Below, one piece after another: positions 8,207 through 16,881 of a DNA stretch of 64,000 nucleotides. Each line of letters opens with the position of its first letter. Within the stretch, counting starts at the first letter, position 1. The notes beneath the pieces were generated by a model. The model had not been told where the DNA came from, made no database searches, and was given only the letters and a program-made list of their open reading frames with translations. Made by a program: the position numbers and the translations under genes. Source of the DNA: an uncultured Acidimicrobiales bacterium (lineage in GTDB: Bacteria > Actinomycetota > Acidimicrobiia > Acidimicrobiales > Aldehydirespiratoraceae); assembly GCA_951812975.1 (NCBI GenBank), contig CATOTC010000005.1, positions 35,572-99,571 on the forward strand, given 5' to 3'.

Positions 8207-10402
8207 CTAGTCAGGCAAGACCGAGATCGAGGAGAAGCACATCTCGTCGACTGTTCCCTCGTTCCAGGTGATGTAGCGGGGCTCGGGCATGTACTTGAGC
8301 GAGCGATCCCACCAACACTCGAACCGCACCATGTCGGACCGATCGATGCGGATGTCCTCGATCGGGGCGTAGTTGAGCTGCCACTCAAAATCCCAGACAG
8401 GGATGTCGAGCAGTATCCGCTCTTCGGGAGTGTCGGGATTCAAGGTCATCCGATATGCCGCACCGAACTCGTGCATGTGCCCCAGCACCGTGTGGATCGT
8501 GCCCGCGTCCCGAACTCTCATGTCACACGAGCTGTAGCCGACCGACCCGACAAGATCGTCGTAGTCGTCGACAGTTCCATCACAGTCTCGCAGCAGGGCA
8601 TCGGGGATGAAGGTCGCGAACAGGTCGTACTTCTCGCCGATGTCCTTCAGCACATTCTCGCGGATGCACAGGTTCGAGTATCCGTCGATGGTCGCGGCCC
8701 GTTGTTGCGCAACCGCCATCTCCTCCGGTGTGCAGGGCACTTCAGCAGGAGTCAGATACGAGGACCCGGTTATGTGGGTCATCCCCGCAGCGATCTCAGA
8801 CGGCGTGGCCGTGTCGAGGATGATCCAGGAACCGTCCGCCGGCGTGTCGTGGTCGTAGTGATAGTGGATCTGGTTGACGATCATGTCGCCGGGGTACAGA
8901 TAGATGCCGTAGCCGTCGGGGTAGACGGTCGGCGACTGCCCCGGCGCCCAGCCCTGGATCGAATAGACGCCCTGCGACGACAGGCCTGAAAGGCCGAAGC
9001 AGGTCCAGCCCGGCTCATCGGAGAAACCCGAGTCGGCTTCGATCTTGTCCTCCGCAGCGATCTTGGCCTTGACTTCGGCGGCCGCGGAGGCAGGCACCCT
9101 GTAGACGATTGCGTGGTGTACGACCGAAGTCTGGTCGGGCCGGAACTCGAACCCCTTGACCCAGTTGCCGTCGCCCTCCGGATCGGCCACCTCGTGGACC
9201 TGGCAACGGTAGTCATCGGCTTTCACGGGGTTGCCGTCGGCATCGGAGTAGCCCGTGTAGAGCCCGTCACGAGGCGCAATCTTTTGGTCCTCCTCGATCG
9301 GCAGCACCGCCTGAACCCGCGCGACCAAGGGAGTGTCGACAGCGACGTCAAGGCCACCGCCGGCTTTCGCCCAGTCCCTGATCACGGTGACCTCCTCATC
9401 GCTCAGCGACCAGTCGTGTTCGAAGGCAGGACTGAGATCCGACGGCAGCCAGGGAGGCATGAAACGAATCTCCGTGACCAGCGCGATGTCCTCGGCAACC
9501 TCGGCGGCCTGCCCTGCCGTGTCGAAGGCCAGCGTGCTCCAACCCGGACCACCCACGGTATGGCACGACACACACTTGGTTTCAAGAATCGGCTGGACAT
9601 GGGCGGCGAAGGCACCCGAAGCAACCTCGACCGCAGGCAGTTGACGGTTCAGATCAGTTCGGGTGTCCGAATCGACTTCCACCCGGTCCGCAACCAGTTC
9701 GAAGACCAACTCGACTTCGTCGCTGGTATGGGTGAGCCGGGCGATGTTGATGGGACCGACGTCGTAGTCGCTGCTCAGCACGGTCGCCGTCATCAACGCC
9801 GTGAGCCGAGCGGGGCCGACCGTGACAGTTCCGTGGAAAGTCTGCTCGAGGGTCGTCTCCTTGACGGTCAGATCACCGGTGATCGAGACCTCGTAGCTGC
9901 TGCCGTCTGCGCTGTCGCCGTCTGCAAAGGCCGCGTCGAGACCCTCAATCGATGTCGGCACAAAACGGGCGAACGGCCAGTGGGTCGACTCCAGAAAATC
10001 GTGGCGGATCCGCTTGTCGCGCAGGTTCGAGTCCGATTCGAACATCTCGACGTTGACGACGATCTCGCCCACCTCCGAGAGGCTCGGGTCCACGAGATTG
10101 ATCTTGATGTCACCGGCCACGACCGTCGACGTGCCCACAGCCGTGCGGGAGACACCCCCAAACCGCTCCTGCACCCGATAGCTGACTTCGGAACCGTTGT
10201 CGGGGCTGATCCGATACAGACGCTCGGTGACCGGATCAACTTCCTCGATCTCAATCTGCTCAGCGACTACATCCTGGGTCTGGGGGTCGTCCGAGCCGAA
10301 GAACCAGTCCCACTGGTTCCTGGTCAACAGCGCCACTGCGCCGACGACCACCACCAGCAGGATCGCCACACGGCCGAGATCAAGGTTTCGCAAGCGACTC
10401 AT
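8207..10402 (-). CDS. YceI - cytochrome c - copper type II monooxygenase-like fusion protein
   Basis: About 731 residues, membrane-anchored by an N-terminal segment (VAILLVVVVGAVALL) with the rest outside. In order: a YceI-like lipocalin domain (about 60-245; SPDNGSEVSYRVQERFGG); a monohaem cytochrome c domain (about 265-355) with CVSCH near 275 and a probable distal Met in RFMPPWLP; and a C-terminal PHM/DBH-like copper domain with the HH pair in VVHHAIVYRV, the His cluster QIHYHYDHD and VLGHMHEFGA. PHM-type enzymes use two copper sites for ascorbate-dependent hydroxylation. The substrate here is unknown. It lies 27 nt downstream of the ccm operon, which would attach its haem. The ATG at 10402 is preferred over the GTG at 10405. 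Confidence 0.75.
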   Translation of the reverse strand: MSRLRNLDLGRVAILLVVVVGAVALLTRNQWDWFFGSDDPQTQDVVAEQIEIEEVDPVTERLYRISPDNGSEVSYRVQERFGGVSRTAVGTSTVVAGDIKINLVDPSLSEVGEIVVNVEMFESDSNLRDKRIRHDFLESTHWPFARFVPTSIEGLDAAFADGDSADGSSYEVSITGDLTVKETTLEQTFHGTVTVGPARLTALMTATVLSSDYDVGPINIARLTHTSDEVELVFELVADRVEVDSDTRTDLNRQLPAVEVASGAFAAHVQPILETKCVSCHTVGGPGWSTLAFDTAGQAAEVAEDIALVTEIRFMPPWLPSDLSPAFEHDWSLSDEEVTVIRDWAKAGGGLDVAVDTPLVARVQAVLPIEEDQKIAPRDGLYTGYSDADGNPVKADDYRCQVHEVADPEGDGNWVKGFEFRPDQTSVVHHAIVYRVPASAAAEVKAKIAAEDKIEADSGFSDEPGWTCFGLSGLSSQGVYSIQGWAPGQSPTVYPDGYGIYLYPGDMIVNQIHYHYDHDTPADGSWIILDTATPSEIAAGMTHITGSSYLTPAEVPCTPEEMAVAQQRAATIDGYSNLCIRENVLKDIGEKYDLFATFIPDALLRDCDGTVDDYDDLVGSVGYSSCDMRVRDAGTIHTVLGHMHEFGAAYRMTLNPDTPEERILLDIPVWDFEWQLNYAPIEDIRIDRSDMVRFECWWDRSLKYMPEPRYITWNEGTVDEMCFSSISVLPD

Positions 10403-10429
10403 CACGTCAGGCGAAGCATAACGTCGGCG

Positions 10430-11578
10430 TCAGGCCAACACTTCACGCAATTCGGTGTCCGCGATCAACCGGTCCAGATCCCTACGCAGGACTCCAAGCT
10501 CGTCGTAGGCGCCGAGGTCGGCCGCAGCCCCGGCGAGGTCCTGCAACTGGAAACGGACCAGGGCGCGGTAGACCAGGGCATCGGCACGGGTCGGGTCGGC
10601 CTCGAGGACCGCATCGAGGTAGGAGCGCGCGGTGGTCATTCCCTCGGTGAGTCCCACCGAGGCGCGGGCGACGAACCAGGCGAACGAGACCAGCACGTCG
10701 GGATCGTCCCCCGCACTCGAGAGCATCGCGTCGAACAGCACCAAGCCTTCGCTGAGCCGATCCGTGGAAGCTAGGTGTTCAGCGGCGAGGACCATGTAGC
10801 GCACAGGGACCTCGGCTGGATCGTAGGCGGCTCCCTCAAGCACGGGAGCAGCCAGCGAAACGGCTGCAGTGCCCGCAGCGGTCGCAACGTTCACGTCGAG
10901 CCCTTGAGACTGCACCAACTGGGAGATGAAGGCCGGGCTGTCGATCCGGTCCAGCGCCCCAAGATGATCGCTGGCGGCCAGCGGTTCGCCCGCCTCCAGA
11001 GTCAAAGACGCCGCGAAGACCCGAGCGTCGGGGAAGCTCGGGTCAGCCGCGACCGCCTCCTCGACGAAGTCGCGGGCCACCAGAGGGTCGCCCGCGAGAT
11101 TCGTGAGCCAGCCGCGATAGGTCAGCGCCTCCGCGTTCGACGGCTCATCGACCAACACGTCGTCGTAGATCTCGATCGCCCGCGCCAGGTCCTGGTCTCC
11201 CATCGCCTCGCGCGCATCGAAGAGGCGGGATCGCACCGACTCTCGAATATTGCCGGTGATCTGGTCGTTCGCTCCGCGACTGCCCGAGAGGTCGGCCAAC
11301 ACCACGCCTGCGAAAGTCGCCAGCAGCCCTATGCCCAGGACCCAGAGCACGATCCTGGCCCAGGGCCGCTCGGTTCGGACACTGGCCTCGCCACGGCCCT
11401 TGAGCGCACGGATCGCGTCCGCCGCGCGGGCGACATAATGCGATCTCAGTTCAACGAAGTCGCCTTCGTCGAGGTCGCCCGCCTCGTGTTCGGCTTCAAG
11501 GTCGCTGAGCGACCCCAGAAGGAAGTCCCGCTCACGCTCCAGGGCGGTTTCGCGGCTCTCAGCCATCGCCTCGCTCAT
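10430..11578 (-). CDS. ccmI: CcmI-like TPR protein of cytochrome c maturation
   Basis: 382 residues. The N-terminal part matches CcmI: a basic/acidic helix (LERERDFLLGSLSDLEAEHEAGDLDEGDF) of the kind that precedes the membrane span in CcmI proteins, then one span (IVLWVLGIGLLATFAGVVLA), then TPR-like helices (DLARAIEIYDDVLVDEPSNAEALTYRG and later pairs). CcmI presents apocytochrome to the haem lyase in System I. It is last in the ccm cluster and overlaps the end of ccmH by 20 nt. The ATG at 11578 was chosen. A second Met at 11566 is also possible. Confidence 0.75.
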   Translation of the reverse strand: MSEAMAESRETALERERDFLLGSLSDLEAEHEAGDLDEGDFVELRSHYVARAADAIRALKGRGEASVRTERPWARIVLWVLGIGLLATFAGVVLADLSGSRGANDQITGNIRESVRSRLFDAREAMGDQDLARAIEIYDDVLVDEPSNAEALTYRGWLTNLAGDPLVARDFVEEAVAADPSFPDARVFAASLTLEAGEPLAASDHLGALDRIDSPAFISQLVQSQGLDVNVATAAGTAAVSLAAPVLEGAAYDPAEVPVRYMVLAAEHLASTDRLSEGLVLFDAMLSSAGDDPDVLVSFAWFVARASVGLTEGMTTARSYLDAVLEADPTRADALVYRALVRFQLQDLAGAAADLGAYDELGVLRRDLDRLIADTELREVLA

Positions 11579-12173
11579 CGACCTGTGTCGGATCAGTCTG
11601 CGTTGGGCCAGCCTGCGTGGGATCAGCCTGCGTCGGATCGGCAGAGGCTTCGGTCGGTTCGGCACGGGGCTGCGCGCTGGTGGCGTCGGTTTCGCTGAGG
11701 AAATCGGCGACCAGTCGCTCGTCCGCTGGAGTGGCTCCTGCCTCGATCTCGCGCCGCCAACGCCTGAAGACCACAACGAGGCCGGCGAGCGCGCCGGCAC
11801 CCGCAACCACAGGAAGTATCCACACCAGACTCGACAACCCGGAGGCGGCGGGCGTGTAGTCGTTACCGGGGAAAGCAGCTTCGAGCTCGGCAATGATGGA
11901 CTCGTCACTGCGGCCCTCGTCCACCCGCCTGGCTATCTGCTGGCGGATGTTGCGGGCCACGACCGCGTCCGATTCAGCGACCGACTGGCCGTCGCACACC
12001 GGGCAGCCGAAGTTCTGCGCCAAGGAGTGGACACGGTCAGCGTCGGTACGGGGAGCACCCTCATCAACAGCCCCGAACAGGAACGCTGATCCGCCGACCA
12101 CCACAACACCCAACCAGGCCAACAGACGGCGGGTGATCCTGGAACCCATCGCCGAGCCGGCGCCGCGGGTCAT
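11559..12173 (-). CDS. ccmH: CcmH-like apocytochrome c thioreductase
   Basis: 204 residues. One N-terminal span or signal anchor, then the CcmH domain with the redox pair C57-P-V-C60 followed by DGQSVAESDA, the hallmark FGCPVCxGQS(I/V). A second membrane span (LVWILPVVAGAGALAGLVVVF) follows at about 110-130. CcmH reduces the CXXCH disulfide of apocytochrome c in the System I haem lyase complex. The C terminus has a short DPTQA-like repeat (four near copies). Its ATG overlaps the ccmG stop as ATGA. Confidence 0.88.
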   Translation of the reverse strand: MTRGAGSAMGSRITRRLLAWLGVVVVGGSAFLFGAVDEGAPRTDADRVHSLAQNFGCPVCDGQSVAESDAVVARNIRQQIARRVDEGRSDESIIAELEAAFPGNDYTPAASGLSSLVWILPVVAGAGALAGLVVVFRRWRREIEAGATPADERLVADFLSETDATSAQPRAEPTEASADPTQADPTQAGPTQTDPTQVDERGDG

Positions 12174-12724
12174 GCTCGGGACTCCTCGATGTAGGCGCCG
12201 ATCACATTCTCGATCTGGGCCCGAGTGACTCCACCGATGAGCTTGTCGACGACCTCGCCGTTGTCGGCAACGATGACACTCTCTGGCACCAGCGCCACGC
12301 CGTAGGCCACGGCAATCGATCCTGTGTCACGCGCAATCACGGGCCAGTCTCCTCCGTTGGATTCAAAGAACCCGGCCACGTTGGAAGCACTGTCGTCGAA
12401 GGCCACCGACACGACCTCGGCGAATCCGCTCGGCGCGTAAGCCTCGTGGAAACTGACCAGCTCCGGGTGTTCGCGGATGCAGGGCACGCAGGTCGTCGAG
12501 AAGAAGTTGACCACCACGAAACGGCCGCGTTGATCGTCGAGGTCGAACACGCCGCCGTCCACCGTCTCACCGACTATCGACGGTGCCAGTCCGCCCCTGT
12601 CCACCACCCCGGTATCACGGTTCGGTCCGGTTTCGCGTGTCGCGAACAACAAGAGCAACAGCAGCAACACCACCGCGACCGGTGCGACGATCCAAACCGT
12701 ACGCCTCGGAGTCTCAGCAGTCAT
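12170..12724 (-). CDS. ccmG: CcmG/ResA-like thiol-disulfide oxidoreductase
   Basis: 184 residues, membrane-anchored by a Leu-rich span (about 10-27), with an extracytoplasmic TlpA/ResA thioredoxin fold. The active site is C78-V-P-C81 in FFSTTCVPCIREHPEL. The cis-Pro region is GVALVPESVIV. In System I it passes electrons to CcmH and apocytochrome. The ATG at 12724 overlaps the ccmF TGA (ATGA). The reading frame is open further upstream inside ccmF, but that extension has no family similarity. Confidence 0.88.
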   Translation of the reverse strand: MTAETPRRTVWIVAPVAVVLLLLLLLFATRETGPNRDTGVVDRGGLAPSIVGETVDGGVFDLDDQRGRFVVVNFFSTTCVPCIREHPELVSFHEAYAPSGFAEVVSVAFDDSASNVAGFFESNGGDWPVIARDTGSIAVAYGVALVPESVIVADNGEVVDKLIGGVTRAQIENVIGAYIEESRA

Positions 12725-14718
12725 GGCACAAGCTGCTTTGAACGCCGTGTCCCGCTGCCAGAAGCGCTGTCGGCCCGGGCCGAGACCGGCGCGGTGGGCG
12801 AGAGGCGGTTGCCGGGCACGATCGCCAGCAGCGTGCCCGCGGCCATGACGAACCCGCCAATCCAAAGCCACACGATCAACGGCTGAATCGTCACCCTCAA
12901 GAAGATCGTCTGACCATCGTCGGACAACTCCGTGATCGACAGGGCCACATCGTCGGTCAGAGTGGATCGAACCGAGGGAATGCCGATCAGCCGGCCTGCG
13001 AAGTCGTAGACGGCGATCGCCGGTTCGTACACCTGCCCACCATCGACACGCACCGCAGCCTGACGTTCCACCCTGTTCGGAAACTCAACCACTTCAGTAC
13101 CCAGGAAGGTGAACGTGTGACCCGACATCTCGACGGTCTCACCGGGTGTCATCTCAAAGATCTCCTGACGCACATATGCGTTGCTGGCAGCCAACGCGAC
13201 CGCGATCAGCACCACACCGAGATGCACGATCATGCCCCCGTTGGTGCGGCCCACCACCCCGCGCCAACCCTGACGGCGCGTGGCCAGAATGATCTGACGC
13301 ATCGCTGCCCCGCCGGCGAAACCCCCGAGCCCGAACGCCAGCAGAGGCGCCCAACCACGGGCCCCGAACAACACGCTCAACAAGATCACTCCGACTCCCG
13401 CCCAAGCAGGCCAGATAAGCCTCTCACTCAAGACGCCCGCAGAGGCCTTGCGCCACGGCAGCACCGGCGCCATAGCCATCAAGAAGAGCAGCACGAAACC
13501 GATCGGCATGGTCATCCGCTCGAAGTAGGGGCTGCCCACCGTGAGCGTGCGCCCGTCGAAGGCCTCGACGATCAACGGGAAGATCGTCCCCAGCAACACC
13601 ACGAAAGCGAACGCCGCGAAGACCACGTTGTTCATCAGGAACGCGCCCTCCCGCGACAGCGGAGAGTCGATCCGCCCCGGCGCCCGGAGTTCATCACCGC
13701 GCCAGGCGATCAAACCCAGAGAGACCACCACGATCAGCCCGAAGAACGTCAAGAACCACGGTCCGATACCCGACTCCACGAACGCGTGCACCGATTCGAG
13801 CACGCCGGACCGCGTCACGAACGTGCCGAGAATGGTGAGCGAGAAAGTCGCGATGACCAGCGACAGGTTCCAGACCCGCAACATGCCCCGCCGTTCCTGC
13901 ACCATCACCGAATGAATGAAGGCCGTGCCGGTGAGCCAGGGAAGCAACGAGACGTTCTCCACGGGGTCCCAACCCCAGTACCCGCCCCAGCCCAGAGTCT
14001 CGTAACTCCACCAAGCGCCGAGCATCACCCCCAGCGTCAGAAAACCCCAGGCCATGACCGTCCAGCGCCGCGTGGCGAGCAGCCATCCCTCCCCCACCCT
14101 GCCCGTCGCCAGAGCACCCATCGCGAAGGCGAAGGGAACCGTGAACCCCACGTAGCCGAGATAGAGGATCGGCGGATGGAACGCCATCAGGATGTGGTTC
14201 TGCAGCAGCGGATTGGGGCCCGGCCCGTCAAAGGGCTGCCCGTTGGCGAACGGCTGCGGGTCGAACGAGACGAACGGCCTCGCCGGGCCGACCATCAGCA
14301 GGAAGAAGAAGGAGCACACGACGAAGAGGGTCAGCATCACCCAGGCCATCATCGGGTCGTCGCCGCGGCCGCGGAACTTGATCACAACCGCCACGACGTA
14401 ACCGCAGAGCACCAGCGTCCACAGCAGGATCGAACCTTCCAACGCAGACCAAAGGGTGGCGAAGTTGAACAGTGTCGGCGTGCGCGACGAACCGTGGGAC
14501 GCCACGAACGAGACCGTGAAGTCGCGGGTGATCAACGCCCGCTCCATGACCAGGAACGCACCGGCCGCCGCGGCCATCATCACCCCCACCAACATCGCAG
14601 AGTCACGCCACCAGCCGCGGCGCCGACCAAGCAGCCCGAGGACCACTACAACGACACCGGCCAGCGCGCCGGCCGCCCCCAGAGCAACGAACAGTGACCC
14701 CAGGGTGGCGTTGCTCAC
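12721..14718 (-). CDS. ccmF: CcmF haem lyase subunit
   Basis: 665 residues, polytopic. It contains the CcsA/CcmF WWD signature WGGYWGWDPVENVSLLPW (about residue 240), which handles haem on the outer membrane face, plus conserved His-bearing loops such as LLQNHILMAFHPPILYLGY and a C-terminal periplasmic portion (HTFTFLGTEVVEFPNRVERQ). CcmF transfers haem from CcmE to apocytochrome c. The GTG at 14718 overlaps the ccmE stop as GTGA. Length agrees with the family (about 640-670). Confidence 0.95.
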   Translation of the reverse strand: MSNATLGSLFVALGAAGALAGVVVVVLGLLGRRRGWWRDSAMLVGVMMAAAAGAFLVMERALITRDFTVSFVASHGSSRTPTLFNFATLWSALEGSILLWTLVLCGYVVAVVIKFRGRGDDPMMAWVMLTLFVVCSFFFLLMVGPARPFVSFDPQPFANGQPFDGPGPNPLLQNHILMAFHPPILYLGYVGFTVPFAFAMGALATGRVGEGWLLATRRWTVMAWGFLTLGVMLGAWWSYETLGWGGYWGWDPVENVSLLPWLTGTAFIHSVMVQERRGMLRVWNLSLVIATFSLTILGTFVTRSGVLESVHAFVESGIGPWFLTFFGLIVVVSLGLIAWRGDELRAPGRIDSPLSREGAFLMNNVVFAAFAFVVLLGTIFPLIVEAFDGRTLTVGSPYFERMTMPIGFVLLFLMAMAPVLPWRKASAGVLSERLIWPAWAGVGVILLSVLFGARGWAPLLAFGLGGFAGGAAMRQIILATRRQGWRGVVGRTNGGMIVHLGVVLIAVALAASNAYVRQEIFEMTPGETVEMSGHTFTFLGTEVVEFPNRVERQAAVRVDGGQVYEPAIAVYDFAGRLIGIPSVRSTLTDDVALSITELSDDGQTIFLRVTIQPLIVWLWIGGFVMAAGTLLAIVPGNRLSPTAPVSARADSASGSGTRRSKQLVP

Positions 14719-15260
14719 GCCTCGCAAACCACCCCGGTTGAGTCCGCACCTTCATCACTGAGGGTCAACCGCTCGTCGTATTCTTCATCGTTGATGTAAT
14801 CGTTGTCGTGCTTGACACGCATCCGATCCGACGAGAAGTGCCAGCCGTCGTTCGCGATGCCGCCGAATCCCTCGACGAATGGTGTCTCCTCGACCCAGGC
14901 GCCGTCGAGCACAACCGGCACATCCGGCTGGAACAATTCAGCAGGGTCGCCGTGGTGCACAACGTCAATCGCCGCGCCGCCGAAGGACAGACTGAACGCA
15001 ACGACCGGTTCGTCGCCGTTGAAACCCTCGACGATCGAACAACCGATCGGCGCACCCTGCAAGGTGAAGCGCTTGCTGCCGATTTCTTCCCGCTCCTCGA
15101 CAGCCTCGTCCGCGTTGTAGAAATACAGCGAGTCCTCCAAGAGGTTGAGGACCAGCACAACCACGGCCGCCGCAAGCGCCAGCGCAATCACCACCCCGAT
15201 CCACGGTGCCCTGCGAGCACGCAGCGGCCGCGGCGCCCGGGGAGTCATCTCCCCGGTCAC
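14715..15260 (-). CDS. ccmE: CcmE haem chaperone
   Basis: 181 residues. One N-terminal span (GVVIALALAAAVVVLVLNLL), then a small OB-fold domain. The covalent haem ligand pair fits H151-x3-Y155 in VKHDNDY, the KHDExY motif of classical CcmE, so this is the histidine type and not the archaeal Cys variant. The C-terminal tail is acidic. The start is most likely GTG at 15260, which overlaps the ccmD stop as GTGA. An in-frame ATG at 15248 is an alternative. Confidence 0.9.
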   Translation of the reverse strand: MTGEMTPRAPRPLRARRAPWIGVVIALALAAAVVVLVLNLLEDSLYFYNADEAVEEREEIGSKRFTLQGAPIGCSIVEGFNGDEPVVAFSLSFGGAAIDVVHHGDPAELFQPDVPVVLDGAWVEETPFVEGFGGIANDGWHFSSDRMRVKHDNDYINDEEYDERLTLSDEGADSTGVVCEA

Positions 15261-15427
15261 GTACCTGCCTCCTCAACCGATGCGGTGTCACTGGTCATCC
15301 AACGACGTTGCCCCACGGGGACCGCGGCCGACAGCCTGCGGCCCCGCAGCACCAAGCGGATCGCGTACAGCGCCCCGCACCCGAGGCTGACACCCCAACC
15401 CACCAGCAGATATCCGAGATGAGTCAC
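15257..15427 (-). CDS. ccmD: CcmD-like small membrane protein
   Basis: A 56-residue gene found by reading the gap between ccmC and ccmE. It begins VTHLGYLLVGWGVSLGCGAL and ends SVEEAGT: one N-terminal membrane span followed by a basic stretch (RLVLRGRR). Both ends make 4-nt overlaps, its GTG with the ccmC TGA (15424-15427) and its TGA with the ccmE GTG (15257-15260). Position, size and topology match CcmD, the small protein that releases holo-CcmE from the CcmABC complex. Sequence conservation in CcmD is always weak, so the call rests on topology and context. Confidence 0.8.
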   Translation of the reverse strand: MTHLGYLLVGWGVSLGCGALYAIRLVLRGRRLSAAVPVGQRRWMTSDTASVEEAGT

Positions 15428-16176
15428 AAGTTCGCCTCCTCGGCCGATTCTCCGGTTGCCTCGGCACGGCGCTGGACCAGCGCCGCCTCCAGATCAATGG
15501 AGCTGAGTTGATGCTCGAGCCAACCTATCCGGAAGCGGTGAATCATCGCCCAGACAAAGAACAACGCCCAGACGACGACCCCCACGAAAAGCGTGAACAG
15601 GGTCAGATCCTCGAGGTTGCCGTCGGTCAAAGACGACTTCTGGTGCAGCGTACGATTGGCCCACCACTCCACGGACCGATTGATTATCGGCAGGTTCACC
15701 GCCGCCAACAGGCCCACTACCGCGGCCCGGGTCGCCACCGCATTCTCATCGCCCCCCGCAGCGCGAAGAGCCAGATAGCCGACCATCATCAAGAAGAGGA
15801 TCAGGTTGGTGACGATGCGCACATCGCCCCAGTCCCAGTACGTGTTCCAGGTCGGACGACCCCAGACCGAGCCGGTGAACAGAGTCAGACCGCAAAAGAT
15901 CACGCCCATCTCCGCAGCCGAGTGGGCCACGATGTCCCACCAGCGCGAACGCTTCCACAACCACATCACAGAGCCGACCGCTGTCGTCAGGAAGGCCGTG
16001 TATGTGAGGAAGGCCGAAGGTACGTGAACGAAGATCATCCGCACCGCATCGCGCTGCTCGTCATCTTCGGGCGCACCGAAGAAACCGAGCAGGATCAGCG
16101 CCAGCACCCCGACGAGTACAACAAGACCCAACAGGCGCGTGGTTCGGCTGCCGGTGGTCGCAGCGTCAGTACTCAT
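15424..16176 (-). CDS. ccmC: CcmC haem export/handling protein
   Basis: 250 residues with about six membrane spans. It carries the WWD-type motif WGRPTWNTYWDWGD at 105-118 and the conserved His of FVHVPSAF (H51), with a second in TLHQKSS. CcmC loads haem onto CcmE. The ATG at 16176 is 36 nt after the ccmB stop, and its TGA overlaps the ccmD start. Length is typical. Confidence 0.93.
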   Translation of the reverse strand: MSTDAATTGSRTTRLLGLVVLVGVLALILLGFFGAPEDDEQRDAVRMIFVHVPSAFLTYTAFLTTAVGSVMWLWKRSRWWDIVAHSAAEMGVIFCGLTLFTGSVWGRPTWNTYWDWGDVRIVTNLILFLMMVGYLALRAAGGDENAVATRAAVVGLLAAVNLPIINRSVEWWANRTLHQKSSLTDGNLEDLTLFTLFVGVVVWALFFVWAMIHRFRIGWLEHQLSSIDLEAALVQRRAEATGESAEEANL

Positions 16177-16212
16177 GTCGTCTCCGTTGCGCTCGGCTCG
16201 TCTCCACTGGGC

Positions 16213-16881
16213 TCATGCTTCCTCCAACAGTTGGCCGTATGCCAAGGTTCCCAACGCGGCATTGACGACGCCGAAACCGGCCAAGAGCCCAAGCCAGGAC
16301 CAGCCGTCGACAGCGAGGACTCCGAGCGCGTCGTCGAACGCTCTCGAAGCGGCGATCAGCACCGGTGCCAGCACCGGCAGCAACAGCACCGGCAACACCG
16401 TCTCGCGAGCCCTGACGCCGGCCACCAGGGCGCCCAGAAGCGTGCCGCTGGCAGCGATACCGACGGTCGCCACCGCGCAGGTCGCAAGCAGCAGCGGCAG
16501 CGACTCGACCGTGGCGCCGTAGAACACCAACACGCCGCCCACCATCAGAATCTCGACCCCGAGAATCTGCACCGCCACAGCGAGGGTCTTGCCGAAGAAC
16601 ACCGCAGAAGGCTCGATGCCCGCGAGCAGCAGGGCCCGGCAGGCACCGTCGGAGGTCTCGATGGCGGTAGACCGCGTCACAGCAACGACGGTCACGAACA
16701 GGACCGTCAACCAGAACAAGCCCGAAGTGGCCGCGTTGAGCACTCCACGGTTGGCATCGAGCGCAAAACCGAAAAGCACGAGGACGGTCAACGCAAAGGG
16801 AACGACCTGGCTCAAGGTGACGCGCGAACGCCATTCGATTCGAAGATCCTTGTGGGTCACAAGCCAGACGTCGGCAAGCAT
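16213..16881 (-). CDS. ccmB: CcmB ABC transporter permease
   Basis: 222 residues, about six spans. The N terminus WLVTHKDLRIEWRSR is the typical CcmB start (inner-membrane arm with the KDLxxExR motif), and FFGKTLAVAVQILGVEILMV fits the conserved second and third helices. With CcmA it forms the ATPase complex that releases holo-CcmE. The ATG at 16881 overlaps the ccmA TGA by one base (TGATG). Confidence 0.92.
   Translation of the reverse strand: MLADVWLVTHKDLRIEWRSRVTLSQVVPFALTVLVLFGFALDANRGVLNAATSGLFWLTVLFVTVVAVTRSTAIETSDGACRALLLAGIEPSAVFFGKTLAVAVQILGVEILMVGGVLVFYGATVESLPLLLATCAVATVGIAASGTLLGALVAGVRARETVLPVLLLPVLAPVLIAASRAFDDALGVLAVDGWSWLGLLAGFGVVNAALGTLAYGQLLEEA

Noticed and set aside
13117..14697. 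Long open frame antisense to ccmF
   Set aside because: It is the mirror of a highly conserved gene in GC-rich DNA. The translation is His/Arg/Pro-rich without any domain. Similar antisense frames at 9113-10774 and 15508-17196 were rejected for the same reason.
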